Positions 20,194 to 31,814 of a stretch of DNA of 64,000 nt are shown piece after piece. Source of the DNA: Deinococcus psychrotolerans (lineage in GTDB: Bacteria; Deinococcota; Deinococci; Deinococcales; Deinococcaceae); assembly GCF_003860465.1 (NCBI RefSeq), contig NZ_CP034183.1:2249501-2313500 (forward strand), written 5' to 3'. Below the pieces are notes generated by a model. It worked only from the letters and a program-made list of their open reading frames with translations. It searched no databases and was not told the DNA's origin. The position numbers and the translations under genes are program-made. Every line of letters starts with the position of its first letter. Positions within the stretch are counted from its first letter, which is position 1.

Positions 20194-20862
20194 GTGCCTA
20201 ATCCTGTCCTCAAACCCCCTGCGCTCAAACCCAAAGTGCTGCGCCCCCAGCCCAGCGCCTATCCGATACGTCTCTACGGCGATCCGGTGCTGCGCCGCAA
20301 AGCCAATGCCGTCAGCGATTTTGCCGCGCCCATAAACGTGCCGGGTTACGCCGCCGCCAGCCTCAAACAAGTTGCCCGCAGCTTACTCGAAACCATGTTT
20401 GAAGCGCGGGGGGTCGGGATTGCCGCGCCGCAAGTCGGCTTGTCGCAGCGCCTCTTCGTGGCGGTGGAATACGAAGACGACGAAGAAGAAAACGAAGGCC
20501 AAGACCGGCCCCTCAGAAGCAAGGTGCTGCGCGACTTCGTGTTCGTCAATCCGGTGATGACGGTACTCAACAAGAAAAAAGATGCGGATCTCACCGAAGG
20601 CTGCCTGAGCATTCCCAACATCTACGAAGAAGGCGTCAAGCGAAACCGTGCCGTGCGGATCGATTACTTTGATCTGGACGGCCACCCTCAGAGCGTCGAG
20701 GCCGAGGACTATCTGGCCCGCGTCTTTCAGCATGAAATGGATCACCTCAGCGGCGTGCTGTTCTTGGATCATTTGCCTGCCAGCGTGACCGACGAGTACC
20801 GCCGGGAACTGAGCGCACTCCAGCGCCAGGCCAAAGCCAACCTCAAAGAGTTGGAAGGTTGA
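20194..20862 (+). CDS. def: Peptide deformylase
   Basis: About 222 aa; removes formyl from nascent N-terminal formyl-methionine. All three motifs are present: GVGIAAPQ (73-80), EGCLS (metal ligand C137) and HEMDH (H180, E181, H184). An acidic insertion (EDDEEENEGQD) lies between motifs 1 and 2. No in-frame ATG precedes the domain, so GTG 20194 is the likely start, giving a longer N-terminus than E. coli PDF. Coupled to fmt by a TTGA overlap. Confidence 0.93.
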   Translation: MPNPVLKPPALKPKVLRPQPSAYPIRLYGDPVLRRKANAVSDFAAPINVPGYAAASLKQVARSLLETMFEARGVGIAAPQVGLSQRLFVAVEYEDDEEENEGQDRPLRSKVLRDFVFVNPVMTVLNKKKDADLTEGCLSIPNIYEEGVKRNRAVRIDYFDLDGHPQSVEAEDYLARVFQHEMDHLSGVLFLDHLPASVTDEYRRELSALQRQAKANLKELEG

Positions 20863-21809
20863 GCCAGCGCCGTAAGGTGGCGTTTTTTGGCTCGCCTGCA
20901 TTTGCGCTGCCGGTGCTGGACGCTATTCTGGCCGCGCACGAGGTGGTCTTGGTGGTGGCCCAGCCAGACAAGCCCGTTGGGCGCGGCCTGAAGCTGACGC
21001 CGCCGCCGATTGCCGCCCGCGCCGCCGAACTCGGCTTGCCACTCGCGCAGCCGACTCGTCTCAAGAAGAACACCGACTTTGAAGCGGTGTTGCGCGGCAG
21101 CGGCGCGGAAGTGGCCGTGACCTGTGCGTATGGCAAGATTTTGCCCGCCGCCCTCTTGGAAGTTCCGAAATACGGTTTCCTGAATACCCACACCAGTGTG
21201 CTGCCCCAGTTGCGCGGCGCGGCCCCGATTCAGTGGGCGCTGATTTCCGGCCTGGACACCACCGGAACCACCATCATGCAGACCGATGTAGGCATGGACA
21301 CCGGGCCGATTTTGCTTCAAGAAGCGCTGCCGATTGCGCCGGACTGGACGAGCTTGAGCCTCTCGGCGGCGCTGCAAACCCAAGCTGCCCGCTTGATCGT
21401 GCAGGCGCTGGACACGTTGGATACCCTGACGCCCACTGCCCAAAACGGCGCTCAGGCCACCCACGCCGCCATGCTGGACAAGTCGGACGGGGACGTGCGC
21501 TGGGCGGACTCGGCACAGGCCATCTATGACCGCTACCGGGGCGTGTATGCTTGGCCGCAAACCAGCGCTTTCGTGGGCGGAAAACGGCTCAAGCTGCTTG
21601 ATATACGGCCCACTGAAGGCGCGGGCCAGCCTGCCGAACTGCTCGAAGTCAGCGCCGAGGGACTGCGGGTGGCCTGCGGTGAGGGCGCACTGCTCATCCG
21701 AACGGTGCAGCCGGAAGGCAAAAAAGCCATGTCTGCCGCCGATTGGCAACGCGGCAGCAGCTTGAAGGTGGGGGAGAGGTTTGATGGACAAGCGGGTCGC
21801 CAGTCCTAA
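20859..21809 (+). CDS. fmt: Methionyl-tRNA formyltransferase
   Basis: 316 aa, starting with TTG inside the def stop. The formyl-transfer site is visible: N109 and H111 in FLNTHTSVLPQLRGAAPIQW and the aspartate in DVGMDTGPIL. A C-terminal tRNA-binding OB-like domain begins near residue 210. The def-fmt operon pairs formylation of initiator Met-tRNA with later deformylation. Confidence 0.95.
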   Translation: MSQRRKVAFFGSPAFALPVLDAILAAHEVVLVVAQPDKPVGRGLKLTPPPIAARAAELGLPLAQPTRLKKNTDFEAVLRGSGAEVAVTCAYGKILPAALLEVPKYGFLNTHTSVLPQLRGAAPIQWALISGLDTTGTTIMQTDVGMDTGPILLQEALPIAPDWTSLSLSAALQTQAARLIVQALDTLDTLTPTAQNGAQATHAAMLDKSDGDVRWADSAQAIYDRYRGVYAWPQTSAFVGGKRLKLLDIRPTEGAGQPAELLEVSAEGLRVACGEGALLIRTVQPEGKKAMSAADWQRGSSLKVGERFDGQAGRQS

Positions 21810-21858
21810 GCCAGTGTGCCGATGCGCCGCCCCATAGCTTTACGCTAGACCCTCAAGC

Positions 21859-22827
21859 ATGATTCAACTCACCTTGCGGCCAGCTACGCCGGACGATCTG
21901 CCGTTCCGGGTGGCGCTTCACAACCGCCTTCACCCCGATGAGCCAACTACACTGGCCGACGTGCAGCGCCAGAACGCCAACCGCCGAGCGGATTTGGTGT
22001 TGCGGCGTTACGTTGCTGAAGTCGGTGGGCAAGCGGTTGGGCTTGGCGTGTATACCCAGCAGGAGTGGATGTTTCACCCGCAGAAGTTTGCGGTGAACGT
22101 GCAGGTAAAGCCTGAATGGCAAGGGCAGGGCATCGGCAAGCACATTTGGGAACGGTTGGAAGAAGAATTGCGCAGCCTGAGCGCCATCAAGCTGTTTAGC
22201 TCGGTGCGTGAGGACGCGTCGCGGTCACTCAGATTTCTGATTGAGCGCGGTTTTGTGGAGGAGCAGCGTGAACGCGAGTCGGCGCTCAACCTGGCCGACG
22301 CCAATCTGAGCGGCCTCGATTCGGCCCTAGCGCGGGCAAAAGCGGGCGGCTACCAGCTACTGACCTTTGCCGAGTACGCTGCCCCCGATAAAGAGCGGCA
22401 GCTCTACACCTTCGATGAATCGGCCAGCCAAGACGAGCCGCATCCGCCGGACGAAGTGTTTACCTTCCCCAGCTTTGAGCGCTACTGGACACCTATTCAC
22501 GCCAATCCCAACCTTGATTTCTCGCTGTGGTTTGTGGCAGTCAGGGAAGGCGAAATCGTGGGCCTGTCGCAACTCAATCCAGTGAGCGCCCAGCCAGACA
22601 CCCTGATGACTGGCTTCACCGCTACGGCCCGCGCTCACCGCCGTCAGGGGTTGGCTTTGGCACTCAAATTGCTGGCGCTCAGCGAAGCCAAGCGGCGCGG
22701 CTATCTGCACGTCAAGACCGGCAACGATGCCACCAATGCCCCTATGATCGCCATCAACGACGTTGTTGGCTTCGTGCCGCAGCCTGCCCAGTTGTGGATG
22801 GCCTGGAAAGCGGAGGCGCAGAGCTGA
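21859..22827 (+). CDS. Tandem-domain GNAT N-acetyltransferase
   Basis: 322 aa with two GNAT folds. The first (about 1-145) has the acetyl-CoA motif VKPEWQGQGIGKHIWERL; the second (about 185-320) has TATARAHRRQGLALALKL and a late VKTGNDATNAPM segment. The arrangement resembles mycothiol-synthase-like double GNATs, but the acceptor is unknown. No strong ribosome-binding site; a TACGCT hexamer lies 12 nt upstream. Confidence 0.85.
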   Translation: MIQLTLRPATPDDLPFRVALHNRLHPDEPTTLADVQRQNANRRADLVLRRYVAEVGGQAVGLGVYTQQEWMFHPQKFAVNVQVKPEWQGQGIGKHIWERLEEELRSLSAIKLFSSVREDASRSLRFLIERGFVEEQRERESALNLADANLSGLDSALARAKAGGYQLLTFAEYAAPDKERQLYTFDESASQDEPHPPDEVFTFPSFERYWTPIHANPNLDFSLWFVAVREGEIVGLSQLNPVSAQPDTLMTGFTATARAHRRQGLALALKLLALSEAKRRGYLHVKTGNDATNAPMIAINDVVGFVPQPAQLWMAWKAEAQS

Positions 22828-22996
22828 GCCAGTTGGCCTAGCTCTGCGCCTCCATTTGGCACAGGCGTAAGCGTGAGGCTGCCGCTAAAGTTGAAGGGTC
22901 AAGCTACTGCGGCGCGACTGGCTTCCGGCCTCCCCGCTGTTCAACTTTTGCTTCCCCTCAGAATGCCTGCCTCTGCACTGGCAGCGCCCCCTTGCT

Positions 22997-24346
22997 ATGT
23001 TGCATACTTTTTTTCAAGATTTTATTCACCTGATTTCCACGACCTTCAGCGGTAACGCCTTCGCTCAGGGGGGTTTGATGCTCGGCATTCTGGGCGCGGT
23101 GGCCGCTTACCTGCGCAACTTGCCCAGCGAGATCATTCAGCGCCTCAAGAACCGCCTGACCCTCACCATCGAAGTGCAGGGCGACGACGTGGCCTACACC
23201 TGGCTGACCGCCTGGCTGGCGGCCCAGCCGCAGGGTAAGCGGCTGCGGCACCTCGGGATTGTCACGCGCTATAACGAGCAACTCGGCGGCCACAATCTGC
23301 CGGTGGGCACCGACGCTGACGGCGACGACATCACCGTGCGCCTGATTCCGCTCAGCGGCCAGACATTGCTGCGCTACCGGGGCCACTGGCTGCTGGCCCG
23401 TCCCAGCCGCGAAAAACAGAGCGGTCAGGATCAGCGGCTGCTCGGCTACACCCAGACGCTGACCCTGCGGCTATTCGCGGCTTCCCGCCACATTTTGCCG
23501 GAGCTGCTGCGCGAGGCGTACACGGCCACTGCTGGAGCCAACAGCGGCAAACTGGAGATTCATATTCCCCAGTACAACGACTGGCAGGTGGCCGAGCGCC
23601 GCAAGGTTCGGCCCCTGAGCAGCTTGGTCTACGCGGCGGATCTGCTCGAAAACGTGCTGGCCGACGTGCTGGAATTTGGCACCGATCAGGCCTGGTACGC
23701 CGAGATGGGCATTCCTTACCGCCGAGGCTACTTGCTGCACGGCCCTCCCGGCAACGGCAAAAGCAGCTTGGTGGCGGCTCTGGCAGGCGCAGCGGGACTG
23801 AACATTTGCGTGCTGAATCTGGCTACGCCCGACCTCTCGGATGACCGGCTCAGCGCCCTGCTCTCCAGCTTGCCGAACCGCGCCCTGCTGCTCTTGGAAG
23901 ACATCGACGCCGTGTTCAAGGGCCGCGAACCGCGCAGCCCCAGCGTCAAGCTGAGCTTCAACGGCTTGCTCAACGCGCTGGACGGCGTGGCTGCGGGTGA
24001 GGGCCGCCTGACCTTCATGACCACCAACCACCTCGGCGACCTCGATCCAGCGCTGATCCGTCCGGGCCGGGCTGATCGCCACATTCAGATCAGCAACGCC
24101 AGTACCGCCCAAATTGCCGGAATGCTGCGCCGTTTCTTTCCCGAACTGCCAGAAGCCCGCGCTGGTGCGCTTGCCCAGCGCATCCCCGAACAGACCCTCA
24201 GCATGGCCCGCGTGCAGGAGTATTTGCTTGAGCGGCGCGGCAACCTGAACGCGGCGGAAAGCGACTGGGCCGAGTTGTGCGTCACCGAGCTGGCTGTGGC
24301 GAAGGCCCAGCCCTGCCCCACGCGGCTGCGGCTGCAAAGCGCCTGA
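22997..24346 (+). CDS. BCS1-like AAA+ ATPase with an N-terminal BCS1 domain
   Basis: 449 aa. An N-terminal hydrophobic segment (about 27-45) and a BCS1-type middle domain (about 50-225) precede one AAA module: Walker A GPPGNGKSS (about 254-262), Walker B LLLLEDIDAVF, sensor MTTNH and arginine-finger region DPALIRPGRAD. Eukaryotic BCS1 moves folded Rieske protein across the mitochondrial inner membrane; the role of bacterial homologues is not established. No ribosome-binding site is seen. A strong terminator follows the gene. Confidence 0.88.
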   Translation: MLHTFFQDFIHLISTTFSGNAFAQGGLMLGILGAVAAYLRNLPSEIIQRLKNRLTLTIEVQGDDVAYTWLTAWLAAQPQGKRLRHLGIVTRYNEQLGGHNLPVGTDADGDDITVRLIPLSGQTLLRYRGHWLLARPSREKQSGQDQRLLGYTQTLTLRLFAASRHILPELLREAYTATAGANSGKLEIHIPQYNDWQVAERRKVRPLSSLVYAADLLENVLADVLEFGTDQAWYAEMGIPYRRGYLLHGPPGNGKSSLVAALAGAAGLNICVLNLATPDLSDDRLSALLSSLPNRALLLLEDIDAVFKGREPRSPSVKLSFNGLLNALDGVAAGEGRLTFMTTNHLGDLDPALIRPGRADRHIQISNASTAQIAGMLRRFFPELPEARAGALAQRIPEQTLSMARVQEYLLERRGNLNAAESDWAELCVTELAVAKAQPCPTRLRLQSA

Positions 24347-24370
24347 GCGACTGCCAAACCCTCCAAATAA

Positions 24371-24405
24371 AAGAACTCCGGCGCAGGGTGGCCGGAGTTC
24401 TTTTC
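24371..24405. terminator. Bidirectional intrinsic terminator between the BCS1-like gene and alaS
   Basis: 12-bp perfect stem (AAGAACTCCGGC / GCCGGAGTTCTT) with an 8-nt loop, T-rich on the plus side and also on the minus side (TTTTATTTGG). It serves the two convergent genes. Confidence 0.88.
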
Positions 24406-24418
24406 GGTTTGGACTCTC

Positions 24419-27106
<2,688 letters not shown>

Positions 27107-27113
27107 GTTCAGC

Positions 27114-27119
27114 AGTATA
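27114..27119 (-). promoter_or_regulatory. -10 element (TATACT), leaderless promoter of alaS
   Basis: On the minus strand TATACT, then 7 nt, then the ATG at 27106. It differs from the TATAAT consensus at one position, the strongest hexamer of this set. Confidence 0.6.
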
Positions 27120-27194
27120 ACGGCGGGCCAAAGTGCTGGCCGTGCGGCAAGGAACGTTGGGAACCTGTGTCAGTTGGGACGCATACTCAGCTGT

Positions 27195-27347
27195 ATGGGA
27201 CTCCTGTTATTGGGCAGATTTATCGGCGTCGGGGTGTGGCTGAGTGTGCGGCAAGCGCGGCTGAATCAGGCGATGCGGCAGATGGGTGAAGGGCTAAGAG
27301 GCAGCGGGCCGTACGTAGGGCCAAAGTACGCTGGCCCGCCAGAATAA
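27195..27347 (+). CDS. Possible small membrane protein (50 aa)
   Basis: 50-aa frame with an N-terminal hydrophobic segment (MGLLLLGRFIGVGVWLSV) followed by a basic/amphipathic stretch and a proline/glycine tail. It lies between divergent alaS and the ppk1 stop and ends at a strong hairpin. No good ribosome-binding site is visible, so it could be fortuitous. Confidence 0.35.
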   Translation: MGLLLLGRFIGVGVWLSVRQARLNQAMRQMGEGLRGSGPYVGPKYAGPPE

Positions 27348-27360
27348 GGGGCGGGCCAGC
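27330..27360. terminator. Terminator-like hairpin beside the ppk1 3' end
   Basis: 11-bp perfect stem GCTGGCCCGCC / GGCGGGCCAGC (27330-27340, 27350-27360), loop 9 nt. It would serve ppk1 on the minus strand and the small plus-strand frame. No strong T-run. Confidence 0.5.
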
Positions 27361-27380
27361 AGCGTCTGAGTTGGGAGGTT

Positions 27381-29630
<2,250 letters not shown>

Positions 29631-29844
29631 GGTTTGGATTCACCGCTTTGGACTGCTTGAGAATGAGGCTGTTGGTGAAGGAGTCTGAACGGGCCGTGCC
29701 GAACTGATATTAGAAAACAAACAAGTCAGCGGAGCGTGAGTTGACCCGCCGGGCGCGGGAAGGTGTCATGAGCCTAACGCTTCGGGCAGCGCAGGCAAAA
29801 CAAGAAAGGTTAAGGTTGGATTGGCACAGGGCAAGTCGTGCACG

Positions 29845-29946
29845 ATGACCGCGCGGCGTTTAGAGGAGCCGGTGCAGGAATTGACGGTGCTGACCGAGCT
29901 GGAAGCGGCGGCGCTCGGGCTGCTTGCATTTTTTGTGGAGCAGTAG
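29845..29946 (+). CDS. Doubtful 33-aa open frame
   Basis: Frame beginning MTARRLEEPVQEL and ending in a hydrophobic GLLAFFVEQ. It is acidic/leucine-rich and protein-like, but has no convincing ribosome-binding site and no recognised family. It may be a gene fragment left by rearrangement at the island edge. Confidence 0.2.
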   Translation: MTARRLEEPVQELTVLTELEAAALGLLAFFVEQ

Positions 29947-30048
29947 GGGGTTCAGCTTATTTGCAGGCACGGGCCGCAAAGGGGAGCCGCAAAAAATTTG
30001 GCGAACGGATGGCTTTCGTTCTCGTAAGGGAATCGGCTTCTGAAAACT

Positions 30049-30087
30049 GCCCCGCGCCCACCACCGAGCCAAAACGGAGGTCGGGGC
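30049..30087. repeat. 39-bp direct repeat, copy 1
   Basis: Starts GCCCCGCGCCCACCACCGAG and matches copy 2 (31701-31739) at 34 of 39 positions with no gap. Its ends GCCCCG and CGGGGC are inverted, so it can fold. It lies 40 nt upstream of the PIN-toxin start. Confidence 0.75.
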
Positions 30088-30114
30088 AAGTTCTGAAAGT
30101 GGATACACCTGTGA

Positions 30115-30120
30115 TACCAT
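30115..30120 (+). promoter_or_regulatory. -10 element (TACCAT), leaderless promoter of the PIN/RHH operon
   Basis: TACCAT ends 6 nt before the ATG at 30127. A CACCTGTG sequence overlaps the region just upstream (30106-30113) and resembles the operator half-site before the XRE-ImmA gene. Confidence 0.5.
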
Positions 30121-30126
30121 ATTTGT

Positions 30127-30561
30127 ATGCGCGTCGTTATAGACACCAACGTTATTTACTCGGCGCTCAGATCAGAGTCTGGGGCATCTAACGCGCTTCT
30201 TCAACAAGTAGGAACTGGACAATTTGAGATGATGCTCTCTGTACCGTTGGTGTTGGAATACGAGAGTGTCCTCAAGCGGGAGGCACTCCAAATCGGTTAC
30301 ACCGTGGAGGACGTAGAAACACTGCTCAATTACTTGTGCGCCGCTGCAACCTCTCAACGCATTCATTTCCTGTGGCGTCCACAAGTGCGTGATGCAAAAG
30401 ATGACATGGTGCTTGAACTTGCCGCGAACGCCGCCTGCGAATACATCATCACTTTCAATCTCCGCGATTTCAATCTCCGCGATTTTCGCGGCAGCGAGCG
30501 CTTCGGCGTTCAGGTGATTACGCCCGCTCAATTTCTCGCTTTGCTTGGAGGTTCAACATGA
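30127..30561 (+). CDS. PIN-domain toxin (putative toxin, PIN family, COG1569-like)
   Basis: 144-aa PIN nuclease-like protein; such toxins cleave RNA. Acidic residues fitting the active site are D6 in VVIDTNV, E44, D89 and D92/D93 (VRDAKDDMVLELA) and a C-terminal aspartate in TFNLRDF. That last segment is doubled: NLRDF occurs at 111-115 and again at 116-120, from a perfect 15-bp tandem duplication (30453-30482). The stop overlaps the RHH antitoxin gene by 4 bp; the toxin is first, the reverse of the common VapBC order. Confidence 0.88.
   Translation: MRVVIDTNVIYSALRSESGASNALLQQVGTGQFEMMLSVPLVLEYESVLKREALQIGYTVEDVETLLNYLCAAATSQRIHFLWRPQVRDAKDDMVLELAANAACEYIITFNLRDFNLRDFRGSERFGVQVITPAQFLALLGGST
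30453..30482 (+). repeat. Perfect 15-bp tandem duplication inside the PIN toxin gene
   Basis: TTTCAATCTCCGCGA occurs twice head-to-tail (30453-30467, 30468-30482), in frame, duplicating five residues at the conserved C-terminal acidic motif. It may alter or disable the nuclease. Confidence 0.9.
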
Positions 30562-30797
30562 CGGCTCTCAGTGTCCGGCTCCCTGATTCGCTCCATCTCC
30601 AGCTCAAGCTCTTGGCCCAGCAGGAAGGCGTGAGCATCAATCAGCTGGTGACTTTGGCAGTAGCAGAGAAAGTCACGGCCCTCAAAACTGAGGACTACTT
30701 GCTGGAGCGGGCCGCGAAAGGCAACCGTGAAGCCTTCCTCGCTGTTCTCGCCAAAGCCCCCAAAGTAGAACCCAGCCCCGAGGACCGCCTGCTCTGA
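30558..30797 (+). CDS. Ribbon-helix-helix antitoxin (HicB/Arc-like)
   Basis: 79 aa. The N-terminus has the RHH pattern: a beta strand LSVRLPDSLHLQLK, helix and ...EGVSINQLVTLAVAEKV. The C-terminal half (about 45-79) would wrap the toxin. Such antitoxins neutralise the partner and repress their own promoter. Coupled to the PIN gene by an ATGA overlap. Confidence 0.85.
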   Translation: MTALSVRLPDSLHLQLKLLAQQEGVSINQLVTLAVAEKVTALKTEDYLLERAAKGNREAFLAVLAKAPKVEPSPEDRLL

Positions 30798-30818
30798 CGG
30801 ATAATGCGAGACGCCCGC

Positions 30819-30997
30819 ATGAACCGCGCCATTCTGGAAGATGCCACGTTTGAAACGCAGAGCGGCGACCTGGAGTACTGGTTGACCCGCTCGCCGAGCG
30901 GTTGGAGGCACTAGAACTGCTGAGGTCAATTCATTATGGCGAATTGGCGACGAATGGCCGACTGGTACGGGTGTCAGAAGTTACCCAGCCGGAATAG
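30819..30997 (+). pseudogene. Frameshifted relic of the nucleotidyltransferase-partner small protein
   Basis: The frame from ATG 30819 reads a ...DLEYWLTRSP segment, then runs into a stop at 30912. Shifting frame at about 30898 continues as ERLEALELLRSIHYG...GRLVRVSEV to a stop at 30995. The joined product matches the plan of the intact 62-aa protein at 31026-31214 (WLTRP..ER....LR......RDVVRI). A small deletion that is not a multiple of three, around the SP/ER junction, explains the break. It lies directly behind the RHH antitoxin gene, and no nucleotidyltransferase gene accompanies it. Confidence 0.65.
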
Positions 30998-31025
30998 AGA
31001 CAGGGGCTGTATATGGCGCGGGCGT

Positions 31026-31214
31026 CTACTTCTCACCCAGTTTGATTATTCGCACCACGTCTCGGCGCATCGGCTGATCGGTGCCCGGCCACAGGGCCCG
31101 CAGTCGGAACACCTCGGCAATCCGTTCATGGATGGGGCGGGTCAGCCAGTGGACGCTTTCCTTGGGTTCCTCGCCCAACCGGAATTTTTTAATGGTACGA
31201 ACGCGCTCAGTCAT
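31026..31214 (-). CDS. 62-aa partner protein of the nucleotidyltransferase
   Basis: Basic small protein with the pattern ...VHWLTRPIHERIAEVFRLRALWPG...RRDVVRII. Small proteins with an EYW-x-TPEERL-x-LE-x-LR pattern frequently sit next to AbiEii/DUF6036-type nucleotidyltransferases, and this fits that plan. ATG 31214 (GGAG upstream, in the end of the preceding gene) is preferred over the frame's earlier start at 31250. It lies 4 nt after the nucleotidyltransferase stop, so the two are co-transcribed. Confidence 0.72.
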   Translation of the reverse strand: MTERVRTIKKFRLGEEPKESVHWLTRPIHERIAEVFRLRALWPGTDQPMRRDVVRIIKLGEK

Positions 31215-31218
31215 GTGC

Positions 31219-31662
31219 TTACTCCAGTGCTTCGATGTCGGCGAGGTCACGGGCGCGGCCAGTGGCCCGTTTGTTTGCCTTGAATGTTTCTACGTCCAGC
31301 ACGGGCGCTTGCGTACCGGACAGGAAGGCCATAACCCGGCGTGGGTAGGCTTCGCTGAAGGAAACGCCGTCGAGGCTGGTCAGAAGGTCAATTCGGGTCG
31401 GTTCGTACCCAAGTTGTAGCACCGTATTTTCAGTCAGAAAGTCGGCCTGACTCAGCCCGAGGCTTCCAAATCCAAACTCTTCCAAGGCCGCGAGAATTCT
31501 GGTGGCGTTGTCATCGCTGACCTCCACCCAGATATCAAGGTCTTTGGTGTAGCGCGGGTGGCCGTGAACCGCCAGCGCAAAAGCGCCAGCGACCAGATAC
31601 CGTACCTGATGGGCGTTAAGTGCCTCCAGAAATTCCCGAAAGTCGTCTGGAAGTTGCGTCAT
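31219..31662 (-). CDS. Nucleotidyltransferase (AbiEii/DUF6036-like), putative toxin-antitoxin component
   Basis: 147 aa with a minimal nucleotidyltransferase core: VRYLVAGAFALAVHGHPRYTKDLDIWV carries the helix G-A-F-A and the catalytic D-L-D pair (about 41-43). A third acidic residue could be D75 in RIDLL. The C-terminal ETFKANKRATGRARDLADIEAL is typical of DUF6036/AbiEii-like proteins. Some family members are toxins that modify tRNA or proteins; others are antitoxins. A leaderless-type -10 lies upstream. Confidence 0.82.
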   Translation of the reverse strand: MTQLPDDFREFLEALNAHQVRYLVAGAFALAVHGHPRYTKDLDIWVEVSDDNATRILAALEEFGFGSLGLSQADFLTENTVLQLGYEPTRIDLLTSLDGVSFSEAYPRRVMAFLSGTQAPVLDVETFKANKRATGRARDLADIEALE

Positions 31663-31668
31663 GGCAGG

Positions 31669-31674
31669 AGTTTA
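31669..31674 (-). promoter_or_regulatory. -10 element (TAAACT), leaderless promoter of the nucleotidyltransferase operon
   Basis: On the minus strand TAAACT, then CCTGCC, then the ATG at 31662. Confidence 0.5.
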
Positions 31675-31700
31675 TCCCACACCCTAGCCCCTAGCCCCCC

Positions 31701-31739
31701 GCCCCGCGCCCATCACCGAGCAAAAGCGGAGGATGGGGC
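31701..31739. repeat. 39-bp direct repeat, copy 2
   Basis: Starts GCCCCGCGCCCATCACCGAG, matches copy 1 at 34/39 positions. It lies 75 nt upstream of the XRE-ImmA start. Both copies precede a rightward toxin-antitoxin operon, with 1.6 kb of island genes between them. Confidence 0.75.
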
Positions 31740-31760
31740 TGATCGTTGACCAAACGTAGT

Positions 31761-31778
31761 CACAGGTAAGCCCCTGTG
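31761..31778. promoter_or_regulatory. Inverted repeat, candidate operator of the XRE-ImmA operon
   Basis: CACAGG-N6-CCTGTG lies 36 nt upstream of the ATG at 31815. It is a plausible autoregulatory site for the encoded helix-turn-helix protein. A related half-site (CACCTGTG, 30106-30113) precedes the PIN/RHH operon. Confidence 0.5.
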
Positions 31779-31814
31779 TCATATTTATTGTGGGTACCGT
31801 CGGAGAATCTTGTG

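Larger units (their letters stand above)
29631..30126. other. Non-coding left edge of the accessory island
   Basis: About 500 nt between ppk1 and the PIN-toxin gene. It holds the presumed ppk1 promoter region, one doubtful 33-aa frame (29845-29946), the left copy of a 39-bp repeat (30049-30087) and the toxin promoter. Nothing else was recognised. Confidence 0.6.

Noticed and set aside
30804..30914. Calling the relic as an intact 36-aa gene
   Set aside because: The frame breaks inside the conserved block and the second half continues in another frame, so a pseudogene fits better.
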